A stretch of 27,301 nt of DNA from a virus. Location: the IMG/VR virus record IMGVR_UViG_3300042311_000757, positions 1 through 27,301 of that record, one strand, 5' to 3'. The notes under the pieces are model-generated. The model did not search any database. It was not told the origin of the DNA and worked only from the letters and a program-made list of their open reading frames with translations. This document shows, one piece after another, positions 14,703 through 24,349 of this stretch; the first letter of the stretch is position 1; each line of letters starts with the position of its first letter. The position numbers and the translations under genes were made by a program.

Positions 14703-15656
14703 CATTTATGTTAACTCATACTTTCATATGAGATCAGACTATATCTTCACTATTTTTAGTGTATTGTGTTTCGAGTTATTAAACTCTACGCAACGTAATC
14801 TTTACGTTGGCTCAAATCATATTGAATTTTATATAGCATCGACGGACATGATTCTACATAAGGTTTTATTAATTGTATAAATTTAACACCTTCTTGTGTT
14901 CCACAACACAAAGAATAAGTTTCTTTACCTTCTTTAAATTGATAAAAAGATATATTCCAAACTTCTTTAAAATAATCTATTATAATTTGGTTTTGTTCTT
15001 TAGTTAAACATGTTGCAATTTTAATATAAAAACCATGAACTTTATTTTCAGTTTTTCTAATGTTAATATGACCATCGTCCATATACCAAATTGCAATTGT
15101 TAATTCGTTTAATCTATTTAATAGTTTGCGATTAGCATAATTTTTTTTAGGATTATAAATTACTCTTCTTAAAACTTTAATAAAGGGTATAATACTTAAT
15201 TGAGAATAATAAACTTTAGATCCAATATTATAACCTACTGTTTGAATGTATTCTTTTAAACCATTATTTTTTATACCATATTTATTAAGAAGTTTAATTT
15301 TCCATTCTAAATATTCTTTTTGTTTTTCTCCGTGTGAAAGTTTAAACACGTAGTTATTAGAAATTGTTCCGTCACCTAATAACATTCCAATAATCAAGTT
15401 TCTTGACTCTTTGTTAAATTTTGTTTTCATATGATTTTGTTTGTGTTACCCATATAGGGAACTATTAATTTGAGCATTAGTCGTTGAACCCTCTCCATAT
15501 TAAAGGAGCTCGGCTGCTGATTGTCCATTCGCCATCTTTGTAATTTTTAAACATTCACGCTTATTTTTTCAAATTACGTTGTAGTTTACAAAGCTTTAGG
15601 AGTTTCCAGCAATTAACAATATTTTTATTTTTATACTGGGTCAAACATTAACGTTT
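14703..15656 (-). ncRNA. Group I intron in the RNA polymerase gene
   Basis: An intron of about 954 nt. Positions are + strand; sequences are read on the transcript. P1: exon ACTGGGTCTGAT (15657-15668) pairs with GTTTGACCCAGT (15635-15646): eight perfect pairs, one U-U, then G-U, A-U and a U-G at the splice site. Core elements: AATTGCTGGAAACTCC (P, 15599-15614), AATCAGCAGCCGAGC (Q, 15508-15522, P4 GCTG/CAGC), and GGGTTCAACGACTAATGCTC (R, 15472-15491). The matching GAAGATATAGTC is at 14737-14748, so GACTA pairs with TAGTC as P7. A P9 hairpin CTCATA/TATGAG lies at 14715-14732. The last intron base is G. These are textbook group I elements, close to the IA type of T-even phages. The endonuclease ORF lies between R and S. 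Splicing restores DFDVD. Confidence 0.92.
14786..15430 (-). CDS. Intron-encoded LAGLIDADG homing endonuclease
   Basis: A 214-aa homing endonuclease of the LAGLIDADG class, in which two helices carry the metal-binding Asp at their ends. Helix 1: LIIGMLLGDGTI (residues 12-23). Helix 2: LTIAIWYMDDGH (about 110-121). Both are in the form seen in the LAGLIDADG_2 type family (phage and organelle introns). The protein is basic, as expected for DNA binding. It lies wholly inside the group I intron, ending about 37 bases before the P7 3' strand, so unlike the GIY-YIG gene it does not overlap the core. No TAnnTTTG site is seen upstream, so it is probably translated from the polymerase pre-mRNA. Expected target: the intronless polymerase gene around the GSDFDVD codons. 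Confidence 0.9.
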   Translation of the reverse strand: MKTKFNKESRNLIIGMLLGDGTISNNYVFKLSHGEKQKEYLEWKIKLLNKYGIKNNGLKEYIQTVGYNIGSKVYYSQLSIIPFIKVLRRVIYNPKKNYANRKLLNRLNELTIAIWYMDDGHINIRKTENKVHGFYIKIATCLTKEQNQIIIDYFKEVWNISFYQFKEGKETYSLCCGTQEGVKFIQLIKPYVESCPSMLYKIQYDLSQRKDYVA

Positions 15657-18600
15657 ATCAGACCCAGTTTTAGTAGTAATCCCTGTATAAGCTACAATTG
15701 TATCTCCTGCAGATTCAGGTAATATACCTACAATTTGTAAAGCATCATTTGAAGCTAAACCTTGATTAGGAATACGATAACCTATAATATTATCTAATAT
15801 TTTAGGATCAATTAAACCTTTAACAAATTCGCCATTTTCATTTGTATAACCAAATATTTGTTCAGGTGTTTTAGTTTTCCAATTAGGTATATATTTTGCA
15901 ATAAAACTACCTGACACTAATATACCACCAGGTCTTACTGTACGTCTTAATGTATCAGGATCTATATACATATGAGGTTCATGGACTGTTTCTAATGCAT
16001 TAGGACTCCATATCACACCTTTACTATCTACTTCTGACTTATTTAAACCAAAGTTTGACATTTGAATAAATGCTCCACCATTAGTTTTAATTTTAATAAG
16101 TCTACTTTTCATTATAGAAGCAAATATATTATATAATTTTCCTGCTGATTGAGGAATACCTACAATAGTTGTTTCAGTTTCTAATGCTTTAATAACATTT
16201 TCAGAACCACCACGCTGTTCTAATTCTCTAATTAATGATTTGTAAAATCCAGAAATATTTCCTATTTTATAATCATCACCAATATTGAATTCTTCTTTTA
16301 ATGATTTTAAACCTTTATCAGATAATCCTGAAACTGTTTTAACAATTTCATCCATTATTTGTTTACCTGTATAAGACTTACCATCTAACATAAATCCATC
16401 TAATGTTTCATTATGTCTTAAACCTGCAAATATATTTTTTTGAATTTGTGATCCAACATCAATATTTTTAAATGTTTTTGTAGGTAAGTCTTGTTGAAGT
16501 TTCCAATCTCTGTTAGATAACGTTTGTACATTTAGAGGAAAATCTTCTAAAATATTACCGTTTTCATCATGTATTTGTGTTGGTTCAATAGCTCCTACTT
16601 TAACACCATCAAATGTAATAAGTTCGTCAACATTATTATCAATCATTTTGTTATACATTGTTTCTAAATCAGAACCTTGTATTAATGCTTTAGATAATAC
16701 TGCTTGAGAATATTTTAAATATGTTGGTTTTCCAGTAGCATCTCTACCAAAAAATACACCTTTTAAAGGTTGTGCTGCAATTTTTAATTCTTTTTCAGAA
16801 TATTCTTCAACTTTATCAGACATCATTTTACGATAAACTTCATCATGTGCTTTAGACCATTTACCTAAACCTTGTATTAAAAATTTCCAACGTTGAGGTG
16901 TAATCCAAGCTTGAGCATCTGCAGAGTTAATTTTCTCATAAGGTTGTGCGTCTTTTTCTCCTAAACTTTCTACTAATTTATCATAAAAAGGAGATTTTCT
17001 ATTTACACTATTAATTGTAGCAATATTAAAATATTCTTGACCTTCTTTAATTCTTAACTGTAAACCATCTGTATATGTAGCAGGAATACGTTTTTTATAA
17101 TCAATCATATTCTTATAATAAGCTACATCACCTGCAAACATTTTAGAATATTCTATATTAGATATTAAATTGTTTACTAAATAATCCATTACTACTGCGT
17201 AAGGTTTTTGAGCTTCATGTATTTTAGAATATGTTTTAGTAACAGTATTATTATCTATTTTATTTATTACATAATCACCTTTTTCATTAATATTTAATAT
17301 ACCCATAGAAGTTAAATAACTTCTTGTTCTAACAAATGAATTAAATAAATTAAGTTCTAAATATCTACTAAATAAATCATATAATTCTTCACTAGATTCT
17401 TTAGTTAATTTATTAAATAAAACATTACCTTCTTTATCAAATATTAATTCAGAAATTTGTTTTTCTAATGGTGATTTATTTTTAGCATTGAATGATAATT
17501 TTTCAAAATATTGAAAATTAAAAGCATTACCATTTTTTGAATAAATATATTCAGGATTTTTATTTATTGTATCAACATCATATTTATAATGATAATGAGG
17601 TGTTAATTTTATAGAAGAATCTAATTTAGCATTTTCAACTTCTTGATTTGCTTCAATCATTCTATTAACTTGTGATGCAAAATAATTAAAGAAAACATCT
17701 TTAGTTTGATTTTTAACACCTACAATACTTTCTTCCTCACCTTTTTCATTTACTATTGTTTTAACTCCAGCATATGAAGAAACTTTTATACCTGTTTTAA
17801 TTGCAAATTCAGTAGTCTTATCTGCTTGTGTAGTAGTTCTAATAAAGTCATCACCTTTTAAAACTTTATTTAAAACATCTACAATATAATCTGAATAAGC
17901 TAAATCTGTAGTAGTTTTAAATTTACCATCTGCAGACATTTGATTCATTATACCTACATCTAACTTTTCTAATATTTTTTTAGAATATTCTAATTGTTCA
18001 TTTAAATCTTTATAAGTAAGTTGTTTACTATTTACATCTATAGAACCTGTTAAAATACCCATATAATATGAACCTTTTGTATCACTACTTGAATTATATA
18101 ATTCTAAAAGTAATTCAGGATTAGCTTTCCATTGTTTAACTTTTGTAGCAATATATGAAGGATATGAATAAATCCATTTCTGTTTATCACCTGTTCTAAT
18201 TGTTGCATCAGAACCATCTGTTAAAAAGAAAGCTTCTGATTTAGCTAAGTTAGTAAAAGATTGTGATAATGTTAAAAAACTTGAATAGTCTTTTGTAGGA
18301 CTTTCATATTTAGTAATAATACCATTTGTAAGATACTGTGATTGTTCAGCTAAAGTAACTAAATTATTTAACTTATCTTTAATTGTTAAAAACTCACCAT
18401 AATTATCTAAATAGTTTTCAACAGCATTAATATCTGTAGTAATTCCTAATTTATCTAAAAAAGTAAATAATTTTAATTTTACATTTTCAAAAGTTTCAAT
18501 TTGAATATCTTGTTCAAGATTATTAAAATTTCTTTTAAATTCTAAAATTTCTTCATATATCGATTTAATTTCAGGAATTCCTTTAGTTAATAAATTTTGC

Positions 18601-19757
18601 TTAACATTTTCTTTTAAGGTGTTATCTTTATTTAAGAATTTATCTTGAAAATTACTATCCCATTGTTCTTTTATAGTTGTTGTCTTAGAACCTGAATCAG
18701 ATATTTGAGAAGTTGTATGAACAACAGTTCCGTTAACTTCAGAATAATTACTTACAATATGATTGTTTTTAAGTAAATTAAATGCTTGAGAAAATTCAGA
18801 ACGATATTCTTCTTTAAAATTAACATCACTTAAATAATTATATAATTGTCTTAATAAAGGTTTTCTATCTAAAACTTTACTTAAAGCATTTAATTGTAAT
18901 TCAAAAATATCTTTACCTTTTTTAGCTACAATATCTGATAATATAAATTGTAAATCTGATTGAACTGAATCTCTACTTAAAAAAACAGGTTCTCCCCAAA
19001 TAGGATCAATATTATTAGTATCTTCTAATAATGATAATCTTAATTTTACATTAGTACTAACACTATCTTTAGTATTTCTTTCAGCAGAATGTTGATTAAA
19101 TGCAGGATCTTTTAATTCTTCACCTGCAGTAATATCAATATTACCATCTACGTCATCAGTTTCTTCAATTGAAATAGACATTTCTTTAAATATTTTTTCT
19201 ACATTTGTAGAAAACTCATCAATGTAATTTAATGACTCTGTTAATGTTTTAGCAATAAGTTTATTTTTAAATCCACCTTTTTCGTTTAATTCTTGAATTT
19301 TATCAATAATTTGTTTTTGAATAAAATTAGATAAATTAGGTAGTTTTTCAGAGTTACTAAAATCAATATTATTAAAATCTAAATTAGAACCTTTAAAATA
19401 ATTCAAGGCTAATCTTGAAGCAATTTTATCAATTTGCTGATTACTAAATAAAGCAACCAACCCTCTGTTAATTAGAGGGTAGTATACTTTTTCATTATTT
19501 TTATTTAAATAATAATGTTTTTTAGAAATTTCATCATAAATTAATAATGGTTCTCCATTTTCATTTATACGATCACTTACAACATTATTTTTATAGTCTA
19601 ATATATAATCACCAAAATCTTCTATAAATGCTTCAGATTTAAAATATGTAAACATTTCATCAGCTTTAGTTTCATTTTTATCAGCTATTTTTTCATATAA
19701 ATCTTTATACAGTAAAGACTCTGCTCCACCTGTAAGAGATATTCTTGTACAACTCAT
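15657..19757 (-). CDS. Virion RNA polymerase, 5' exon (N-terminal 1367 residues)
   Basis: The first exon of a crAss-like single-subunit RNA polymerase of the two-double-psi-barrel superfamily, which in studied phages is carried in the virion and transcribes early genes after entry. The N-terminus MSCTRISLTGGAESLLYKD is typical in style. Long helical regions follow. Near the end are GKPTYLKYSQAVLSKAL (about 1055-1071), a first-barrel candidate with conserved-looking lysines, then GYRIPNQGLASNDALQIVG and GDTIVAYTGITTKTGSD, which lead straight into the catalytic loop. Unspliced, the frame adds KR and stops at 15648, so the unspliced product lacks two of the three metal-binding Asp residues. The spliced protein would be about 2360 aa with D1367-F-D1369-V-D1371. 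It has its own promoter-like site 17 bases upstream. Confidence 0.9.
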
Positions 19758-19773
19758 ATATTTTTATTTTTTA

Positions 19774-19805
19774 CAAATATAGTGAAAATAATTGACATTA
19801 CCAAA
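19774..19805 (-). promoter_or_regulatory. Bacteroidota-type promoter in front of the RNA polymerase gene
   Basis: On the transcript strand: TTTG (19802-19805), 20 bases, then TATATTTG (19774-19781), an exact match to the TTTG-N19-21-TAnnTTTG consensus of the Bacteroidota primary sigma factor. It lies in the only sizeable gap of the - block (19758-19805) and the start codon follows 16 bases later. It would let host RNA polymerase transcribe polymerase, ferritin and metallopeptidase separately from the upstream structural genes. The -33 element touches the stop region of the 1513-aa gene. Confidence 0.72.
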
Positions 19806-22800
19806 TTATTTAGCACAAATTTTATTAATTTCTTTAATATCTTTAATATTACTAACAAGTTCTTTAAATTCTTCAATTGTTCCTTCAAAATCTTCTATTT
19901 TTTTGTCATTTAATTTTAAAGCATTTTGAAACATTTTAAGTTGTGTATCTTCATTAGCATTTTTAAATATTTCAACAACGTTAGATTCTTTTAATGTTTC
20001 AGTAATAGTTTCAACAATTTCTTGAGATTTATTCAAATCATATTTATATTCTAAACCTTCATATTTTAATATTTTATTAAAATTTTCAGATATTTCATCT
20101 AATATAAATTCATCTTTAATTACTTCAGATAATGCAATCATCACATTGTTTTCAGTATATATACCGTCAATATTTATTTTTCCAAATCCTGCGTAACTAA
20201 TTACAGTAGCTTTTGAATCATTTTCATCTTTAGATATCAAATTCCATAAAATTTGCATTATAGAATCTTTATCACCTATATCATTACCTATTTTTCTATT
20301 TTGAATATTGACTTGTTTAAATAATTTTACAATTTCGTTAATTGAAACTTCATTTTTATTATTTAATTGATTACTTGTTGTAGTTTTGATAGGTTGTGAA
20401 ACATCTCCACTATAACTCAAACTTGCTAATAATTCTTCAGCACTTAAATCTTCAACTTTTTCAGAAGGTACTTCTTTAGGTTGTGTTTTATTACTATTAG
20501 TAACTGTTTGATTTAAATAAATATTAGAATAACCTTGAAATGTTGGTTCGTTAACTACTGCATTAGTTGTTAAAACAGGAGATTGTTCACTTAATAAATA
20601 TTTAAGATAATCATCATTATTAAATGTTGAAGTTTCATCTTTAGTAATCAAAACATTATGTCTTTTATACATTAAATACTTTACAATTGCTTCTTGTTGT
20701 AATTCTGTTAAACCATTTAATGTATCTGTAGTATATGTATAATGACCAATAGAATCATTAACTTCTTTATTTACCTTTTGTAATAATTCTCCTAACGCTA
20801 ATGTTCCGTTTTCATCAACAATTAATTTAGTCTTAGTATTAGTATTTTGAAAAAATACAATAGTATTAATTAATCTTTCTAAATTGATTTCAATAGGTTC
20901 GTTACTTTTTTCAATTAATTCTAATTCAGGTAAAACTTCATTTAAATTATTTGTTTCAATAAATTCTCTTAATGAGTTATAGTCAAAATTTTGAGCTTCA
21001 GAACTTTGTTTATTTTTCATTAAATTTGAATAAAGTTTAATTAGTTCAAAAGTTTGTCTTGCTTTATTTTCACTTAATCTTGAAGTGTTTAATTTTAAAT
21101 AAAACATTTTACCATTTAACATTGGTATTTTTAGAAAAACTTCTCCTCTATGCATATCTTTTAAAGAACTATTTTCATCTAACTTATCGTTATATGTAAA
21201 TTTAGTTTCGCCTTTATTTGATACATATACAGTATTTTTTTTAAAGTAATCTAACTTTTGTTCTTGAGTCATTCCTTTAAAAACATCTAATTCTAAAATA
21301 TTAGAATTTTGTTCTCCTAATTTTAAAACACCTGAGAATTGTTTTTTAATATTTCCTTTAATACCTTCAAAACTACCTTTATTATCAATTAACGCTTGTA
21401 TGATTGATTTTCTTAAAGGTAATGTTTCATTATTAAATACATTTAGTGAATCAGGATTTTTACTAATATTGTCAGTTAATGCTTCTATAAATGAAAATAC
21501 TTTTTTATTACCGTTTTTAAAATTAACTTTAATAGGTAGCTTTTCTTCTAATTCTTTAATTTCAGATTCTGTAAGATTTTCATTTTTTAATTTTAATAAT
21601 ATTTCAGAAACATTATTTGAAACAATATCTCCTAATTCAAAAGTAACTTCATCTTTAGTTTTATCACGAGATTCTTTTTCATATTGAACAAAAGGTTCTA
21701 ATATACTAAATAAGGTTTCACCTGTATCTCTATTAGTACTAAGAACTTTTGCAGAACCTTGATTTTTATCTACATTACTAGGATTAGTAGATTCTTCTAA
21801 TACAACTAGTTCTTTTGGTGAACGATCATATTCATTATTATCACTATCTACTTCAGCATTTTTAGATGTTTGAACTGTTTCTAAACCTTGTATGTTTGTT
21901 TTCTCACCAACTTTATCTGTTGTTTCAGGTGTTGTAGTAGTTCCAAAATCTTTATCTTCTTGAAACTTCTCAGCATCTTTTTCTTCAGCTTGTTGTTGTT
22001 CTAATTGTTTTTGTAATAATTCTTTATAACCTAACTCTTTAAATATATCTTCAATTTTACTTTGAATAATATCATTTTCTGTATATTTAGAATCTAGTTT
22101 ATTAACATAGTTTATTAAGTCTTCTTTTGAAGATATTGATTCTAAATCTGAAATAATTGTATCGTATTCTAATTCAACTTCTGGTGAAGTAGCTTTTTCA
22201 ACTTTAGTTGTTTGATTTACAAATTTATCAAATATTTTATTTACTTTTTCAGAATCCCAAAGTTGATTATTAATTCTATTATTAATACTTTTAATTTTTT
22301 TTGAAGTATTTTCAATATCTTTATTAATTCTTACAATACGAGGATCTTCTTCAAACTTATATTTAAAAGCATCATCTTGAGTATTTTCATCAACTATTTC
22401 ATTAGTTTTAATCATTACATTATCTTCTAATTCAGATAACAATTCTGATTTTTGTTGATTTAATTTATTAAGTTGTTTTTTAGATTCATATAATAAACCT
22501 TCTTTATAAACATAATTGTCAGCTAAATAATTATAAAAACCTATTTTTTGTTCATCAGTAGCATTTTCATTATTTAACACAATTAAATCTCTACTAAAAT
22601 CTTGATAAGTTTCATATTTCTTTTGCATTTTTTCAGCACGAGAAATTAAATCTTTAACTTTAGATTCAGCTTGTTTGTTTTCATTTGTAGATTGAACATC
22701 TTCAGATTTAATAGTTGCTTCTAAATTTTCTCTTAATGCTTGAATTCCTGGTTCACCTTTTCTTGCAAACGGTAATAAGAATTGTGTTTCTGCAATTTTT

Positions 22801-24347
22801 TGTATTTCTTCTGCTGTTTTATAGTCTCCATTTTGAACAGCTTTTTCATATTGTGCATTTAATTTTTCAGTTGCTTGTAATGCTTCAAATCTTTTAATAA
22901 CCTTTTTAGGATCTTGTACAGGTTCATTATTAGGATGATATTGAATATTACCTTCTTCATCTCTAAGATAAGTATCTTCTTCTAATAATGTGTTAAAGTT
23001 AAATTCTTCACTATTAATCCAATCTTGAATACTAGCTGAATTCTTTCTATCTGAAATATCTTGTTTAGCTCCACTATATGCAGACATACCTCCACCTAAG
23101 AACGCTCCTAAAAACATAGCTTTTTGACCTTCAGTAGATGAAACAGTATCCAAATAAGCTTGTCCTAATTCACTAATATTAAATGATTTAGCTGTACCAA
23201 AGAAACCTTCTTTTAATTCTCCACGTTTAGCTTTATCAGTAAACATGTTTTCAACAGTCATTTGTCCTGCTTCTTCTAAAAATCCTTCAGATGCAGTTGC
23301 ACCTAAAACATCTTTACTACGATTACCTATTTTTTTTAATACTGAAGGATTATCTACTTTAGCTAATTTATTAACAGCTTTACCCCAAATCATTTTAGAT
23401 TGAATTAAATTGGGAATTGCTAATATACCAACATTAGATACAAATATATCTCTACCTAATCTACCTTTTTGTTCTACAAATTGTTTTTCAGCTTCTTCTA
23501 CTGATAAACCTTGTTGTAAATAACTATTTATAATAGAATCCTTATTTTTATTAAAGTTTTCCATTGCATTCCCAGCTTCAGCAGCAGATTCAATATATGT
23601 ATTAACAATAGCTGTACCCGCAACATCAAAGTTTTTAGCATTAAGACCTAAACCTTCAATTGTTCTGACAGCACCTGCAAGTTTAGAATTATTTTTAATC
23701 ATTGCTAAACCTTTAGTAGTAGCACCCATTGCTTTAGAACCTAATCCTAAAGATTTAAATATTGCTCCAGGAACTAACATTGATGCAATAAAACCAATAC
23801 CGTCAGCTCCTTCGGTTGCCCAAAAATCTACAGAACTAATATTATCCCATAAGTTTCCTTCTTCTACTGATTTTTTAACATATACAGGTAAATATTCAGT
23901 ATTTACTTTTTCATTTAATTCATTAATTGATTTAATCCATTGATTATTAAATGCTGTTTCAAATCCTTCACCTTCTTCAGCACCTAATGACATTATTGCT
24001 CCTCCTACATATCCTGGTAACTTAGCAGTTTCTGCTAATATTTTTGTACTCACACGAGCTAATCCAGCACTTGCTTTATCTAACCATGGTTGTGTTTGAG
24101 CACGATGTTCTTTTATAGAACCTTGTATATCTTCATAATCTGCTTGTGCGTTCCAGTTAAAATTAGAATCATATTTTGATTGATTTATACCTGTATTATA
24201 ACCTTGAAATTTAGGTGCCATCGCAGCACCTAAATCTCTATTTTTTGGTTTATTATTTATAGGATTTTGAGAATTTAAACTTTTAAATGCTTCAAAAAAA
24301 TCATCATATTGTTCTACTGGATCATTTTTAAATTGTTTTTTACCCAT
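19806..24347 (-). CDS. Giant virion-cargo-type protein (1513 aa)
   Basis: Function not known. The N-terminal third has low charge, with hydrophobic or amphipathic stretches: GADGIGFIASMLVPGAIF (about 180-197), DIFVSNVGILAIPNLI (about 300-315) and KAMFLGAFLGGGMSAYSGA (409-427). An EHRAQTQPWLDKASAGL segment (80-96) precedes them. The remainder is long, acidic and helical with coiled-coil character, including a Q-rich stretch (QKQLEQQQAEEKDAEKF) and Ser/Thr-rich linkers around residues 800-900. It ends NKICAK. Size, position next to the polymerase and membrane-active-looking N-terminus fit the large cargo proteins of crAss-like virions that are delivered with the DNA; this is inference from context. 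It starts 2 bases after the stop of the 632-aa gene at a TAATTATGGG junction. Confidence 0.82.
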   Translation of the reverse strand: MGKKQFKNDPVEQYDDFFEAFKSLNSQNPINNKPKNRDLGAAMAPKFQGYNTGINQSKYDSNFNWNAQADYEDIQGSIKEHRAQTQPWLDKASAGLARVSTKILAETAKLPGYVGGAIMSLGAEEGEGFETAFNNQWIKSINELNEKVNTEYLPVYVKKSVEEGNLWDNISSVDFWATEGADGIGFIASMLVPGAIFKSLGLGSKAMGATTKGLAMIKNNSKLAGAVRTIEGLGLNAKNFDVAGTAIVNTYIESAAEAGNAMENFNKNKDSIINSYLQQGLSVEEAEKQFVEQKGRLGRDIFVSNVGILAIPNLIQSKMIWGKAVNKLAKVDNPSVLKKIGNRSKDVLGATASEGFLEEAGQMTVENMFTDKAKRGELKEGFFGTAKSFNISELGQAYLDTVSSTEGQKAMFLGAFLGGGMSAYSGAKQDISDRKNSASIQDWINSEEFNFNTLLEEDTYLRDEEGNIQYHPNNEPVQDPKKVIKRFEALQATEKLNAQYEKAVQNGDYKTAEEIQKIAETQFLLPFARKGEPGIQALRENLEATIKSEDVQSTNENKQAESKVKDLISRAEKMQKKYETYQDFSRDLIVLNNENATDEQKIGFYNYLADNYVYKEGLLYESKKQLNKLNQQKSELLSELEDNVMIKTNEIVDENTQDDAFKYKFEEDPRIVRINKDIENTSKKIKSINNRINNQLWDSEKVNKIFDKFVNQTTKVEKATSPEVELEYDTIISDLESISSKEDLINYVNKLDSKYTENDIIQSKIEDIFKELGYKELLQKQLEQQQAEEKDAEKFQEDKDFGTTTTPETTDKVGEKTNIQGLETVQTSKNAEVDSDNNEYDRSPKELVVLEESTNPSNVDKNQGSAKVLSTNRDTGETLFSILEPFVQYEKESRDKTKDEVTFELGDIVSNNVSEILLKLKNENLTESEIKELEEKLPIKVNFKNGNKKVFSFIEALTDNISKNPDSLNVFNNETLPLRKSIIQALIDNKGSFEGIKGNIKKQFSGVLKLGEQNSNILELDVFKGMTQEQKLDYFKKNTVYVSNKGETKFTYNDKLDENSSLKDMHRGEVFLKIPMLNGKMFYLKLNTSRLSENKARQTFELIKLYSNLMKNKQSSEAQNFDYNSLREFIETNNLNEVLPELELIEKSNEPIEINLERLINTIVFFQNTNTKTKLIVDENGTLALGELLQKVNKEVNDSIGHYTYTTDTLNGLTELQQEAIVKYLMYKRHNVLITKDETSTFNNDDYLKYLLSEQSPVLTTNAVVNEPTFQGYSNIYLNQTVTNSNKTQPKEVPSEKVEDLSAEELLASLSYSGDVSQPIKTTTSNQLNNKNEVSINEIVKLFKQVNIQNRKIGNDIGDKDSIMQILWNLISKDENDSKATVISYAGFGKINIDGIYTENNVMIALSEVIKDEFILDEISENFNKILKYEGLEYKYDLNKSQEIVETITETLKESNVVEIFKNANEDTQLKMFQNALKLNDKKIEDFEGTIEEFKELVSNIKDIKEINKICAK

Positions 24348-24349
24348 AA

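Noticed and set aside
14703-14705. ATG as the true start of a separate 994-aa protein
   Set aside because: This ATG is the last three bases of the intron, ending in the required terminal G. The protein would begin in the middle of the DFDVD loop.
11721-15656. Broken or frameshifted RNA polymerase (pseudogene)
   Set aside because: The interruption is a complete group I intron with matching splice sites, and both exons are long and intact. Joining them restores the catalytic motif in frame.
15635-15668. Inverted repeat ACTGGGTC/GACCCAGT as a transcription terminator after the polymerase first half
   Set aside because: It has no T-run and spans the exon-intron border. It is the P1 helix of the intron, with the U-G pair at the splice site.
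16427-16434. Further TATATTTG strings on the - strand inside genes (also near 10993, 16129 and 23440)
   Set aside because: They are inside coding sequence with no gene start nearby, and are expected by chance at this base composition.
19806-19822. Shared C-terminal ends NKICAK (1513-aa protein) and KKICK (polymerase) as a packaging tag
   Set aside because: The match is four or five residues in Lys-rich proteins and is not present in the other cargo-type proteins of the window.
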